Assembly: GCF_035222485.1 (NCBI RefSeq)
Contig: NC_085921.1
Span: 3,844,001 to 3,908,000, forward strand
Origin: Podospora pseudoanserina
Lineage: Eukaryota > Ascomycota > Sordariomycetes > Sordariales > Podosporaceae
DNA: 64,000 bases
Reading direction: 5' to 3'
Part shown: positions 1 through 10,138 of the stretch, piece after piece
Numbering within the stretch: the first letter of the stretch is position 1
How the letters are laid out: each line of letters starts with the position of its first letter
Notes under the pieces: model-generated
Told to the model about the DNA's origin: nothing
Seen by the model: the letters and a program-made list of their open reading frames with translations, nothing else
The model's database searches: none
Translations under genes and position numbers: made by a program

Positions 1-706
1 TCTGGAATCCAGACAGGTTGACGGACATGTGTCGTTGGAGCGTAATGCTCTCGTAGCAGGTAAGCAGAGGCTTTTCCCCAAGATAGCTTGGGTAAAGCAT
101 CCATAAACACGCTAACGCTTTTCCGTAACGCGAACAGTTTTCTTGAGGCAGCTCGAGTATTTCCAGGGCATCATATTTCTGACCTCCAACCGCGCCCAAA
201 TGTTCGATCCCGCAGTCAAGTCCCGCATCAACGTTATGCTACATTACCCCTCGCCCGACAAAGAAACGCGAAAGATGTTGTGGGCACAACGGCTAGGACC
301 AATATTGAAACTCAAATCCTTGCCAAAATGCGAACTGGATCTAGATTCAGCAACAGAGACACTGTCGGAGTATGAGATGAACGGTCGGGAGATCTCAAAT
401 GCTGTCAACTCGGCTTTGACCATAGCCAAAGCTGATACGCTCACCCTTTACATGGACCACCTTCGGTCTGTGGCGAAAATATGGAAAGACTCACAGGAAA
501 AGAGCATCGAAGTGGGACCAGTTGTGGACGCAGTCCAGGAGATCAAAAGGATTCCGTCTATCAGTGAGGTTCTTAGGACACTTAAAATCCCGCTTTGGGT
601 CTGGAAACTATTCGTTTCAGCATTCCTAGCTGGCGCTCTATTTCAAGGGTCCCTTAAAATCTTTAAGGCAAGGATAAGGTGGCGAGGGCGTCGAGCTCAC
701 AGGTGA
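1..706 (+). CDS. AAA+ ATPase, C-terminal part (gene cut by window edge)
   Basis: Only the last two exons are present. The first exon runs in from the left edge and ends at 59; an intron with a GTAAGC donor and a CTAAC branch site fills 60-137; the last exon ends at a stop at 704-706. The join reads NALVAVFLRQLEYFQGIIFL. The visible part carries the end of an AAA+ core (FLTSNR, sensor-1 region, then FDPAVKSRI with the arginine-finger area) followed by the helical lid. The C-terminus has a hydrophobic stretch, LWVWKLFVSAFLAGALF, and a basic tail, which could be a C-terminal membrane anchor. Fungal AAA proteins of this kind are often large and of unknown substrate. The Walker motifs lie outside the window, so function cannot be narrowed further. 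Confidence 0.8.
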
Positions 707-1623
707 ACTGGTCTTGGGAGAGGATAGTTGAATATGCACTGAAACTGTAAGAATATGTGTTCTATAACAAGAAGGAAGACTATTAAAGGGGTAGATATGT
801 AGTAGGGGGTCAGTCAGGGGGAAAATCTTGAGAACCTTTCCTACAAATGTTCACGTGCAGTCATTGCTAGAAACCAGATTTCAGCATCCCACGATATGTG
901 CAGAAGTTGGTACATCTAGGGAGATAGGTTAGGTGGGAGGCTGACGTTGACAGAGTACCCGCTGTCAGGTCAGTTGCTTGAGACGTGAAGGGCTTTCACT
1001 CTTTGCGTATAGGCATTTTCACAAGCGCGAGATGCTGTTTGGTGGACTTTCTCTTGCCTATTTTGGCTCTTGATTAGTAGGCCAAGATGTGAAAGTGGCG
1101 CGCAAGAATGGATGTCATCGCGAATACGTTTCAGCAGCGGAAACAGTCAAGACCTGCCTATCTTGACGTACGCAATGGAGAAACCAAGATCTCGGTATCA
1201 CGATTGCCGATTTGAACAGCCGGAAGCAACATGACGGGTGCGGATGCAGTAGCGCTTCCCCGGCAAAATGCATGCAAACCAAGACTCCGGGGAAGACGGG
1301 AAAAGGCTAATTTCCACGTGCTAATCATCCACTTGCGCTCCGTTCAACATCTACAGTTTAGCTTCGAGATGTCGATCTTCGACTGGCGGGAAGTGGTTCG
1401 ACCGGGGAAGCGCACGAATTGCTTTTATGGGGAGAAAGGTGTTTTGTTGCGCGCGCATTGACGATCGATAGATCACCGTTGACCAAGATATTGACTGAAC
1501 CGGGAACCAGGACAGCTACGATCACATCAAAGATTTATGCGCGAGGATATGAAGAGGGGTATGCAGGGGGTGGACTGCCGGAGGGAGGTAACTTAGCGGA
1601 GACTTGATGACAACAAAGATGAG
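707..1623. other. Intergenic, no gene seen
   Basis: No reading frame here has splice logic or a recognisable family. It holds the 3' flank of the AAA gene and the distal promoter of the hydrolase gene that follows. Confidence 0.5.
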
Positions 1624-1636
1624 TATAAGTATAAGG
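1624..1636 (+). promoter_or_regulatory. Double TATA-like element
   Basis: Two TATAAG copies stand back to back about 65 bp upstream of the hydrolase start codon. The distance is short, so the untranslated leader would also be short. Confidence 0.45.
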
Positions 1637-1697
1637 GAAGACATGCGTTGAAGAATGGGTAAAGCTTCAGACAGTATCAATCAGGATCTGGATCAAC

Positions 1698-2958
1698 ATG
1701 TTGCTGAAGTCTATCATCCTCGCTCTGGCAACGGCCACTGGCATCAGCCAGGCCAACCCAATCGCCTCCCGTCAAGGAGTTAGTTACCATGCTCATCAAA
1801 TATCTCTTCATCGTACCTTACCCTTCATGCCAGTGCACCTTCCTTCCTTCCCCTGTTTCTTCCTTCCTCTGTTCCTTCCTCGCACTGCTCCTTCCCTTCC
1901 AGAGCTTATTCCTTCCATTGCTCCTTCCTCCCGTAGCTCCTTGCTCCCTGGGCACCTTCCATCTATAAAGTTTGCAGGCGTCGTGCCTCCCCTTCCTCGC
2001 ATTATCTCATGGCCTCACATCACTTACCCTTTAACACATTTACACATTAGCACTTTGTCACTTTAGCACATTCACACATTGCCCTTTTCTACAAACACAT
2101 CCATCTTCATTAAAGACGCTCAACTAACCACCTTATCACAACCAGCCTACCGGCAACGGCCCGTTCGCCCCCGCATATTACACCACCGACTCCTCCCTCA
2201 ACGGTCACACCCTTTACCTCCCCCGGAACGTCCCCCAGGGAGCCAAAATTCCCGTCCTGGTCTGGGGTAACGGCGCTTGCTCCGCCAACGGCCTCGACTT
2301 CCTCAACTTCCTGACTCAAATTGCCTCCCATGGCGTGTTTGTCATCTCTTCCGGCTCGCCCGGCGGCCAAGGCTCAACCAATGCCCAGATGATGACCCGC
2401 GCCATCGACTGGGTCACCAACACCGCCACCAAACAGCGCTATCCTTGGCTGGAAACGTCTCGAATCTCGGTCTCGGGGATGAGCTGCGGTGGCGTTGAGG
2501 CGTACACGGCGGGAGTGAATGACAACAGGGTCACCACCATCGGGATTTACAACTCGGGTCTGTTGAGTGAGCAGGAGAGCAGGAATGTTGTGCCGAGAAT
2601 CAACAAGCCAATCTTCTACTTTATGGGAGGCCCCAGTGATATCGCTTTCAACAACGTGGGTGTTTCATCGCGAATGAGGGTTGGAAAGAAGCTGACAGAA
2701 GACCAGGGCGAGAGAGACTACCGACTTCTTCCGCAATCCACACCGACCTGGAAGGGCAACTTGAATGTTGGGCACGGCGGAACCTATGGTGACCAAAACG
2801 GCGGCAAGTTTGGTGTTGCCGCCGTCAGGTATTATCAGTGGGTTTTGAGAGGTAACGCGACTGCTGCCAACTTCTTCACCAACAATCAGGAGGCAAGCCG
2901 AGATGGGTGGAGTGTCGAGAGCCGAAGCTTGGGGAATCTGAGGGTGAATCCTATCTAA
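1698..2958 (+). CDS. Secreted alpha/beta hydrolase (cutinase/chlorophyllase-like fold)
   Basis: Two exons, 1698-1778 and 2146-2958, give 297 residues. Exon 1 encodes a signal peptide (MLLKSIILALATATGISQA) and a few more residues; splicing at a GTTAGT donor and a CCAG acceptor with a CTAAC branch site yields ASRQG-PTGNGPF. The mature part has the alpha/beta hydrolase layout: LVWGNGACSANG near the oxyanion-hole strand, the nucleophile elbow GMSCGG with Ser in GxSxG, a likely acid in GGPSDIA, and a likely histidine in VGHGGTYG. It should act outside the cell on an ester; the substrate is not visible. It resembles the common fungal secreted family related to dienelactone hydrolase, chlorophyllase and PETase folds. 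The intron (367 nt) is unusually long for this genome. The gene looks intact. Confidence 0.82.
1838..1996 (+). repeat. Pyrimidine-rich CTCCTTCC tract inside an intron
   Basis: The middle of the hydrolase intron is an imperfect array of TTCCTTCC and CTCCTTCC words on the coding strand. It keeps the exon 1 frame open to 2066, which could mislead a gene finder into a 122-residue product. Confidence 0.6.
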
Positions 2959-3979
2959 GCTGTTTCCATAGCTACAACTGAAGAGCGGTCCGAGCAGTGG
3001 GCGTTGGAAGGTCTCAATCGCCTCGCGATATGGTCGTACTGAGGTAGCCAGGCTACTCCTTGGTACCGGCCATATCGATTTCTATCTCGAGATTGCTTTG
3101 GAAGAGCTCCTCTAGTGTCGGCTAGAAACGTCGGAAGTGTTGAAGTTGTCAAGCCTTTGCTTAGTGTGCTGAAGATCACGGTATAACAGTGAAAGTTGCT
3201 AAGACTCCCATGACTGAGTTTCACATCGAATGAGCCCTCAAGTTAGTGACATTTTTACCTCAAACATTCAACGAGAGGATATCTACTATAAATGCGGGGT
3301 CTATAATGATAAGGATTTGGACATTTGTATTGAGTGGTATTGTAATGGGAGACGTTATTTGGGGGTCGGTCATGAGCTGTCCCTGAAACAGAAATAGAGA
3401 TACATCTGATTAGTAGGCGCGAAGACATTAAACTCGAAGATGGCTTTGAGAAGAAATACCGACGATATGAGTAACGGAAAACGCAACCCAAGCTGTGTTG
3501 ATCGTCCGCCAAAACTCCAATTTCGCCTGCTGGACCTCTTCCTCAGTCTGCTGAAGTGAGTACCACCGCTTCCCGGATACTCCTGCTACTTCCAACTTCG
3601 CCTGCTGGATCTCGTCTAAACCGCCCACCGCAACCTGCAAGTGACTGTGTAATATCCATGCACAAGTGGAGAGTACGCATCGTGGTTTGGGTGAATGCTA
3701 CCATTAGAGAATGTGTCGGAGTACTTGGCCTCGGAAGGCTCGCAGACGGTCTTCATCTTGGTACGTTCGTTTCGGATTCATGGCAGGGCGTTTGCATTGA
3801 CGACAATGGGGGAATTCGGTCGGAAGTAATCGGGATTGGTAAATGCTGAGCGAACGTCAGACCTGCCAGCTTGAGCAAAAGTGGGAGGTGGCTCATGATG
3901 GTGCAGGCGTGCGGCTAGCCATCTCGAGGGAGGCAGCCGAGCAGGTGAGTGCGGGTCCTTTTGCGGAGCTTCTCTGTGA
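2959..3979. other. Decayed intergenic sequence
   Basis: No supportable gene. At about 3428-3640 on the minus strand a short frame has two copies of a QQAKLE phrase (IQQAKLEVA and VQQAKLEFW) about 30 residues apart, possibly a scrap of a repeat-containing protein. I do not recognise it. Confidence 0.4.
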
Positions 3980-4245
3980 TAGAGACAGGCGAGGGGAAGC
4001 GGGTAAGAGTCTAGGACTACCACCCGACTGATCATCCGTAAGTCAACCACTGGGCACGACTTCGTCTACCAGTTCGCCGTTCGATATACCACGAAGACGG
4101 GGCGCCGAAGACGGTGATGAGACAGTAAACATGAGTCCTTGCCGGTGGAGCTCGTCGAATAGCTTGTCGACTTCTTTTCGATCCTTGATGCTGAGATGGT
4201 AGGGTTGCCAGGGGGAATTCTCTGTATAATGTGGCTGTTTCTAGG
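3980..4245 (-). mobile_element. Ty3/Gypsy LTR retrotransposon fossil, reverse transcriptase fragment
   Basis: A short minus-strand stretch resembles the start of a Gypsy-type reverse transcriptase, including the region around the VVDLR and DSYPLPL landmarks. It is a broken scrap with several breaks; no LTRs, integrase or gag part were seen nearby. Decay suggests an old insertion. Confidence 0.5.
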
Positions 4246-4409
4246 GGCATAGACGGTTTAACGGTGTCACCAAAGGTGTACGAGAATGTTATTTTGTGAA
4301 TTTTTTGATGGAAGCCTTGAAATAATCGTGTGCTAATACCTTACAGCCCTTTCGGGACTTATCCTTTCCTCCTCTTCGGCTCACTGAATGAGGTACCTGG
4401 AGTTACCGC

Positions 4410-5400
4410 TTACTGCTCGGCATTGCTCGACTGGCTGCCCTGCTCGTTAGGTATAGAAGCGCAGCTGGCATCTGACCGCATTAAACCCAAATCCTGGGAA
4501 AGCCCAGTCGCCTTGGAAAGTGGCGGAACATCAAAATCTAAATCCGACGGCAGCTGGGCAATAGCAGAGCATATATTCTCGAAATGCTTGGGCATCCATA
4601 GGTCGTAGACGCTCTTGGTGAATTGATAAGCTGTCCATTTGTCCGTAGAGTGTTGTAAAATCGTGAGTATGGATTGAATGGCGGTAATATTTGGTATTAT
4701 TGCTAGCTATTGCCGGGTAGTGGTCGTAGATCCGTATTATCGGTAGTCGTGTGAGATGGAGAAGGCGAGAATCTGGCGGTTAACCTTATCCTCGCGATTC
4801 ACAGCACGAAAGAGCTCAACGATGGCCCGCACTGCAAGGGTTATGCTGTGGACGTTCTGCCGGTCTGCGATATCGAGCGCAGCGGCGCCGCACTTCACCT
4901 CGCAGGTCAGGAACGGGAAGTATATATAGTACGTAGCCATAAAGAGAGACTGATCTCCGGCGATAAAGTCGCTAATAAACGGCGATAACTTAGCGAGCTG
5001 GTCCTCGGTAAACGCATTTCGCCTAAACCCAATAGAATAATAAGGCTGGAGACGGGTACTAGTAAGAGGAATCGAGTTATTCCACCCTTCGTTAAGGCTC
5101 TTAACAAGGCGTTTATATTTTTTATTCCGGAGTGTAAGCAATTACGCCGAAGAAACGATAAACCTTAAGATATCTTAAATAATCCTCGCCTCATCCTTAT
5201 TCTCGAGGTTACGACAATTATCCACGAATATATCGTCGTCAAAAAGCGTCTCCTTAGGGACTGGTTAATCACCACTGAGGAGGTCCTGACAAGATGCTTA
5301 CTCGCATCCGTAATACCAAGCTCAGAAATGTCCATATATAAGCCCTTGGTCTGGAGTAGGAGCGGGTACCGCACGTCATCATACGGCGCACTCTTCTCCT
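4410..5400 (-). pseudogene. Relic of fungal DUF7924-type (ExK nuclease-like) protein
   Basis: Read on the minus strand, pieces in order match a family common in ascomycete genomes. From high to low coordinates: YDDVRYPLLLQTKGLYMDIS and DASKHLVRT (about 5390-5280); SLNEGWNNSIPLTSTRLQP, GFRRNAFTEDQLAKLSPFI and YFPFLTCEVKCGAAALDIAD, then HSITLAVRAIVELF and ILAFSISHDYR (about 5141-4737); and MPKHFENICSAIAQLP (about 4595). The ECEVK-like acidic-x-lysine strand is the reason this family is linked to PD-(D/E)XK folds. The frame shifts several times and the middle (about 4690-5340) is rich in TpA, while both flanks are GC-richer. This pattern fits RIP damage of a duplicated gene. It is a non-functional remnant; the DUF number is from memory. 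Confidence 0.65.
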
Positions 5401-5837
5401 CCCTCTGCTTCTGGTCACTGGGCGTCGTGGATGTGGCTGAGATCGACCGCTCTAATGGGAACCCACGGGCCGGACATCGAGATGGGCGACGACCCTGCTA
5501 GCCCGGGGCTTCCAGGGAGTAAACCAAGGCATCAAACACAGCTGGAGAAACACTACCAGAGCTCAGAACAGACCTGGAACCCGCTTCACCAACCAGACCT
5601 TTGACAACCTAATCAACTACCTCCTCGTTCTCGTATCGGCAGATAACAAAGATAAAGCTCAGAAACTGTCCAAGGAAATCCAGGAAGCCTACCAACGAGC
5701 CACCAAGAGAACAGTAACGCCAACCGGAAACAACCAGGATGATCCTCGTAAAGCGTATTTGTGTGTCCTCTCCGTCTAGAGATTAGCATTTTAATCAAGA
5801 ACAGTATTTCATATACCTACTTGTCCCGCGAACCAGT
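5401..5837. other. Unassigned, one open plus-strand stretch
   Basis: At about 5536-5778 the plus strand has a hydrophilic frame containing RFTNQTFDNLINYLL and KAQKLSKEIQEAYQRATK. It looks like genuine former coding sequence with helical character, but I cannot assign a family. Nothing else is supportable. Confidence 0.3.
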
Positions 5838-6602
5838 TTACAGATCAACCACAAAAATATGGGTAGATACCGGAGCCGCCACAGGCTCCATATCTTTCTC
5901 GCTCATGCATATGGCATTGACCACGAAGTACACTTGAAAAGGCAGCGCGTAGAAGTGTATATTCAGCGTTTGGAGCGTGATGCTCCAAATAATATCGATG
6001 CATCTGACTTCTAGATCAAGCGGCAGGTGATTTGACTCGTTACACTCGAGATCATGAAATGTGTGGCTCCGTGCTTTAAGAGTCCGAAACTCTAAGCGCA
6101 GAGCGCGGTAATATAGTTGATCTACACAATTGGAATCCACACCCGCTCGAGCATATTCGCCTTGTTTATCTTGTACGGGCCGATCTTCTGACAGCAGTGG
6201 GAAGTGCCGCAATACGAAGAGAAACAGCTGAATATATGCTAGATCCACGGTTGTTAAGTCCATCAAGGCAAAGTTGCCTTCTGAAACCTCAAACACAGGG
6301 TCATACGCCCATTGCCGAAATAGACTCTGAAACGTCGTTTCGAATCGGCTACTGTCGGCGATGAAGTCCTGTAAAACACGCGTGCCGATGGAGAAGTATC
6401 TCATATTGCTATGAAAGGTTACTAAGCTTGGGATCATAACCTCGAGCGACATAATATTGGATAAAATGTTATCGCATAAGGTGGGGTCCTGAATATGAAA
6501 GAAGACTTGATGTGAGCTCATTATCGTGGTAATATGGTGTGAGTCTTGTGAATCCGAGGCAATACGGTGTGTTAGGAGCCCTACGGTAAGATAGTCGATC
6601 AA
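5838..6602 (-). pseudogene. DUF3723-like protein fragment
   Basis: A 254-codon minus-strand frame holds HIQDPTLCDNILSNIMS, MIPSLVTFHSNMRYFSIG, RVLQDFI, FQSLFRQWAYDPVFEVSEG and DLAYIQLFLFVLRHFPLLS. This order (PSL..F, cognate tryptophan segment, then a DLAY.QL.L...RHFP block) is what I remember of DUF3723 proteins, a fungal family of unknown function that is frequent as Starship cargo. A plausible start is the internal ATG before SSHQVFFH. The usual length is greater than 254, and the last 90 residues do not match my recollection, so the copy is probably truncated and its end replaced. The family call is inference from memory. Confidence 0.5.
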
Positions 6603-6694
6603 AGGAAATAATTCTGGCCTATTGCCTAGGATCGTTCCCCAGATGGTACCAATGTGTTCAAGATATCGTTAAATGGGCTCTGGACAGTGGAGTG

Positions 6695-7271
6695 CTAGAT
6701 GTTTATGGATGTTGCCAAGTTCCAAGCCACTGCGCATGCCAGGAAGCCGGAGCAAGGATACATGCCGTCAATAATGCCTCTATATCGTATACGTCCAGGT
6801 GATGACTGGAGTAGCAGATTTAGCGCCTTTGGTTTGCACAACGAAAGCTTCCCTCTCCACATCCTCGCCTCCTCAACTCGGCTATGAAGATAGTCCAACA
6901 AGACGCTCCAGAGAATCCCGCCATCTGAAGAGTTGACCAGGTCAAGATGTAATGCCTTGATATCTGTGAGTGTTAGATGGGTCTTCGGGTCTTAAGTTCT
7001 TTTTTAGGCACCTACCTGGAGACATAACGCAGAGTTTGACTAGCGGCCACTGTTGGATGGTAGTTCGGTTAATAAAGGCATTCATGACCAAAACAGTCCT
7101 AGGGTCAAGAGGAACTCGTGGATGATCATCCAATGTTAAGGTAGGAGAGCTCATAAATTGATATGTAATTAAGGAAGTGTAGGATGTGCTGAATGCAAGG
7201 CTTGCTGACAGCGTCAAGTATGCATGGCCGTTGCCGTTTGGCCTTCGGAAACCGATGGCGTAACTGGACAC
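6695..7271 (-). pseudogene. Unrecognised two-exon frame, possibly decayed
   Basis: On the minus strand a frame ending VKLCVMSP joins across a well-formed intron (6964-7015: GTAGGT donor, CTAAC branch site, CACAG acceptor) to DIKALHLDLVNSSDGGIL and LLDYLHSRVEEARMWRG, ending at 6695. The intron and codon continuity argue for real former coding sequence. The upstream end has no clean start codon: the ATG at 7329 is in a different frame. I do not recognise the protein. Confidence 0.35.
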
Positions 7272-7704
7272 GCTTTGGAACTGCCTGCAACGCCGTAGAT
7301 GGCACTTTTATAATGCCGATTATTTCCATTTTGGTATTTGTCTAGATTCCGGGGTGAAGAAGAAGACCCCATCCCGTCATAATACTTGTTCTAGGCACCT
7401 CATCCCCCTTTTCGGATTTCGAGCCAACTTCTCGGATTAGAGGAAATCTACCTCTAGTAACCTCTCTACCTCTTTCTTCAGGGAGCCCTTCTCTGGGCTT
7501 AAACTTTGAACCGATTTAGTGATACTGAGGTCACAGGGAGAGCCGGCCGAGGTGCTTCGTCAGCAATTGAAGGGGCAGGTAGACTCTCTTCCCTAAGGTA
7601 GCTAATGGGAGACAGAGCTTGATATGGCATCGTCAATGTGCGTTTTGGAGACAGAAGCGTGACGGCGCCGGGATCTGTGTTGAGGAGTTGATGTCGGGCC
7701 AATT
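7272..7704. other. No gene seen
   Basis: The sequence lies between two relics. A short minus-strand frame at 7499-7708 has no recognisable content. Confidence 0.4.
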
Positions 7705-7965
7705 TCACCTGGTTTTGACTTTTATATTGATTCCCAAATCCTGGAAAAACTGATCATGTGGCTCAAAGCTGAAGGTTTCCCCTTTATAGATACTAATAAT
7801 GGCAACCCTCGCGTCTTGTGATAGGCAGTTTAGATCGCGTATCTTACGCAGGATGGAAGATCTCCGTTCCTCAAATAACTTTTTCTCCCGCTGGTCTGGG
7901 GACCTTTGGAACTTTTTGGATGTTATGTCGAGATGGATGTTCGCCTTTCGTAGAGTCGACTTGTG
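7705..7965 (-). pseudogene. MADS-box (SRF-type) like DNA-binding domain fragment
   Basis: The minus-strand frame open from 7965 down to a stop at 7705-7707 reads KKLFEERRSSILRKIRDLN followed by CLSQDARVAIISIYKGETFS. The spacing matches a MADS domain: a basic RR..IL.K helix, a DLN.L turn, then the beta strand A.VA.I..KG. A start ATG lies three codons upstream of an in-frame stop just before this stretch, so either a small intron is hidden or the gene is dead. No second half is visible. Divergent MADS-like proteins are common in fungal accessory regions. The call rests on the motif pattern only. Confidence 0.45.
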
Positions 7966-8250
7966 TCAGTCGTCCATGATATTTAATATCTTCCGCTCAA
8001 TGTGAGAAACTGTAGACTCTCTAAGTATAGCAGCGTGCGATTAATAGAATATGGTTCAGTTACCTGGCTGGCCACACCACGAAGGCCCTGGCTGGCCGCA
8101 TTATCTAGGCTGGCCACACATGGCCCTGGTCACCTCAAGGAGCGGGCCGCTCGTAGCCAGAATCCAACTGGAATCGCACACGTCGCGTCAATCACGTGAG
8201 GTTGTTGCACCTTCAAGCAGACCGCAGCGAAAGCAATTGTTCCCAGCATC
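7966..8250. other. GGCTGGCC-rich stretch
   Basis: Between about 8060 and 8130 the word GGCTGGCCRCA or near variants occurs three times within 70 bp. No gene is supportable. Confidence 0.4.
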
Positions 8251-9400
8251 GTGTCCGCAGTCCTTTATCTCTGCGAAACGATGCAGCTCATTGGTCCTTT
8301 CCATTCCGTCGCACAATGGTCTCACACAACAAAACACCCTCTTGTCCACCAAGCATTAAAGCTGACGTTTTGTTTTCGACAGTCTCCACCTTTCTCCGCC
8401 TTACTCCTTGAAGTCCAGCCAGGGCCGGGTGGTGACCTGCTGCGGCCCCAAGATCGACTCTTGTCACTCCTGCCCGCGTCCTACCGCACTGATACCGACG
8501 ATATTGTTGCCGTAGGTCGGGATGTATGTGCCTGCATCGCGAAACAACTCGATTTGAAAAGGTTAGACAGGGTCCTCAGTTGGCTGTGGGTTGCCGGTCG
8601 CCCCATGCCACCGCGTCCGCTGCACCGCCAGCTCCTCCTCTTCCGGGAGCTCTTCGTCACGGAGCAGATGGACATGCACCTGGTCTGGACAAGCGGCCGA
8701 CTATTTGTTAAACCAATCCCGCGTTTTCTGCTCGACCCTGCTTTCTGGATGGAGTATCTCTGTTGCCAGTCGGGTTGCAGCTGTTCCGTTGCGAGCGAAT
8801 GCAATCGGCCGGCCCTGCAGCGGCGTGCGCTCGGGTTCCTGTTCTCGTACGCCGCGCTTATCTCACATGAAAGTGACTTTTCTATAGCACAGGACAAGCA
8901 CTTGCTGCCGCCGGACGTGACATGGCTAGCATGGAAGCACCTTGTCGAACAGCTGGACACCGAGCACATCTACTCTAAGGTTGATGCTCGATTCCACTAC
9001 GGCGAGCTCCGCCTCTCCCGTCTGAACAAGATATATCTCCTCTCGCAGCGCCCGTTCCTCCTTCATCGCTACACGCCACACTGGCAACAATACGGGGCCT
9101 TTTTCCAAGACAACTTCGCCTGGCTGGCTTCCACCACCATCTACATTACTATCGCCCTTACCGCCATGCAGGTCGGGCTGGCAACTAGGACGCTGGCTGG
9201 CAACTAGGACGCTGGCTGACAACGACGCCTTCCAATCCGTATCTTATGGCTTTACTGTCTTTTCCATCCTAGGCCCCGTCGCCGCCGTGGGGCTTATTGT
9301 GTTGGTGTTTTGTTACATGTTTATCCATAACTGGGCGGCAACGGTGGCGTATGGAAAGAAAAGACAGCAGCACATAGCTAACAGCTCGGAGAGTCCATGA
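8251..9400 (+). pseudogene. DUF6601-type membrane protein, frameshifted
   Basis: The frame 8251-9207 matches a fungal family (DUF6601 as I recall it, often mislabelled subtilisin-like protease). Landmarks: LLSLLPASYRTDTDDIV, LDLKRLDRVLSWLWVAGRP, PPRPLHRQLLLFRELFVTEQ, MDMHLVWTSGRLFVKPIPRF, GFLFSYAALISHESDF, LRLSRLNKIYLLSQRPFL, and a first membrane helix STTIYITIALTAMQVGLA. A 19-bp tandem duplication (9176-9213) then shifts the frame and brings a stop. The other frame after it continues the family: DNDAFQSVSYGFTVFSILGP, a second helix and NWAATVAYGKKR, ending at 9398-9400. The second membrane helix is therefore lost. Everything else looks fresh, so the break is recent. The N-terminus is uncertain; an acceptor TTTTCGACAG near 8380 suggests a 5' intron. 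Confidence 0.75.
9176..9213 (+). repeat. Perfect 19-bp tandem duplication causing a frameshift
   Basis: GGCTGGCAACTAGGACGCT occurs twice without a mismatch, followed by a third partial copy start, GGCTGACAAC. Its length is not a multiple of three, and it lies in the loop between the two predicted membrane helices of the DUF6601-type protein. Confidence 0.95.
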
Positions 9401-10138
9401 TACTGCAACCCAACCATGTAACTTTCGACTTGATTCAAATAGCTGATCCTCATTATCCACAAGCGGTCTGTTATGAGACCCATCGTAATTCAACCATTGC
9501 CCCCGAGAAGCATTACTCAGACAGAGCCGAAGTGCTTTGTTGTCCATGTGGTCTGCAGCAGGGCACTATGTTCAGCCCTGATACACAAGCAAATGCATCT
9601 ATCCAGCCAAGATGAATGTATATGATGTCGAGCGCGGACATTCTGGACGTACTATCGAGGCTACTGTGCGTATGTTCAGCTATCCTGGCGGCTATAACTT
9701 CAGGGAGCTTCAACCTCTACTGCGGACCATACCTCTTCTGTTTCAACTTTTGTGCCGTTTGTCTTGACACGATTGGGATCGATTGCGGTTGATAAGCGCC
9801 GTAGACGCCTGTCCAGTTGCGTCGCCCATGCTACCGCGAGATACCGTTGGCAGCAACCGACGTTACTGGCTACTTGTGGGCCAAGATGATTGGACGTGGT
9901 CGGCTGTGGCGCTTTGAGCTGTTTCGCATGCACGAGTAGGAATCACCGAACGACTTGGGTTTTGCGCCAGATATTGGGCGCTCTCGTCTATGAGGGCAAG
10001 CGATGTTCGATATTTTTCTCCTGCCATAATCGTGCACAAAGGGCGCAAAGCGTGTCTATAGGGATCTCGTTTTATCCTCTCACATATTTGTTTCAACGGG
10101 GAGACCCCAATTCTCGAAATATTCCTGGGATAAGTACC
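9401..10138. other. Intergenic, 5' flank of the NLR gene
   Basis: No supportable gene. The start codon of the NLR follows at the right end. Confidence 0.4.
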
